Below, one piece after another: positions 39,542 through 39,997 of a stretch of DNA of 39,997 nucleotides. This DNA is from Candidatus Dojkabacteria bacterium. GTDB taxonomy: Bacteria > Patescibacteriota > Dojkabacteria > J137. The stretch is taken from the NCBI GenBank assembly GCA_030950485.1, contig JAUZRK010000001.1:1-39997 (forward strand). The letters are read 5' to 3'. The notes under the pieces were generated by a model. It saw only the letters and a list, made by a program, of their open reading frames with translations. It was not told the origin of the DNA and did not search any database. How positions within the stretch are numbered: position 1 is the first letter of the stretch; every line of letters starts with the position of its first letter. The translations under genes and the position numbers were made by a program.

Positions 39542-39557
39542 TGCTAAAATATTTATT
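39542..39557 (+). promoter_or_regulatory. -10 element positioned for a leaderless transcript of the 39558 gene
   Basis: TGCTAAAAT (39542-39550) ends 7 nt before the ATG at 39558. Confidence 0.45.
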
Positions 39558-39935
39558 ATGAAAAACAAGATAAAACATAGTAACCTACCAATCGATTTAT
39601 TAAAGCAAACACCTGAAGTATTGCCTAAATACTGTGATAGGTGTGGTAATCACTACTCTGAGACAGATTTAGAACAGATTAAATCTGAATCTACAAAAGC
39701 ATCTTTTAGACTAGGATGTAAATCATGTGGTAATAGCTATATCTTTCATATAAATACACCTATGAACGGAATTCTTTCAGCAAGAAGATTCCCTTTTAAA
39801 CCTGCAATTACTACTAAAGAATTAAAAAAATTCTCTAAAAGTACTACTATAGATACAGATGAAGTTATAGATTTATATAGCTCTCTAAAAAAGGTAGATA
39901 CTATTGAGGACTTTAATAAGCTTTTTCATAAGTAA
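39558..39935 (+). CDS. Small zinc-ribbon-like protein of unknown function
   Basis: 125 aa with CDRCG...CKSCG. Confidence 0.6.
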   Translation: MKNKIKHSNLPIDLLKQTPEVLPKYCDRCGNHYSETDLEQIKSESTKASFRLGCKSCGNSYIFHINTPMNGILSARRFPFKPAITTKELKKFSKSTTIDTDEVIDLYSSLKKVDTIEDFNKLFHK

Positions 39936-39937
39936 CA

Positions 39938-39997
39938 CTAGAATTCAATTTTCTTACTATTTGCTATTAATATCTCAGGCATTTCTCTAATGTCTGC
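39938..39997 (-). CDS. C-terminal end of an ORF continuing beyond the window
   Basis: Minus strand reads ADIREMPEILIANSKKIEF* with stop at 39938-39940; too short to assign. Confidence 0.3.
   Translation of the reverse strand, partial: ADIREMPEILIANSKKIEF

Overview
AT-rich bacterial window (standard code; style suggests a Patescibacteria/CPR-like genome, inferred only from codon/protein character). Most genes are on the minus strand. The housekeeping core is rpoB-rpoC-rpsL-rpsG (13067-21708), with rpsT, TatD, YraN-like and Nudix genes on the right. Accessory content: a polysaccharide ABC exporter and GT4 glycosyltransferases, an SAH/adenosine-salvage-like set, and five secreted proteins that each carry three DUF5648-like 'YRFLN..HFYV' repeats. 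Main findings: (1) a stand-alone GIY-YIG nuclease ORF (1623-1922) sits between two direct copies of a ~277-bp element whose ends form ~56-nt imperfect terminal inverted repeats, plus a solo end at ~1177-1231. This resembles a MITE/REP-like unit with a nuclease in place of a transposase. (2) A paralogous family of surface proteins shares an ordered three-repeat module with a conserved Cys pair, and three of them share an unassigned C-terminal domain. (3) At least seven genes, mostly accessory, are split by tiny indels at homopolymers or a 5-bp tandem duplication; this could be phase variation, decay or assembly error. (4) rpoB and rpsL carry substitutions at classical rifampicin and streptomycin target positions. 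No CRISPR array, tRNA or rRNA was recognised.
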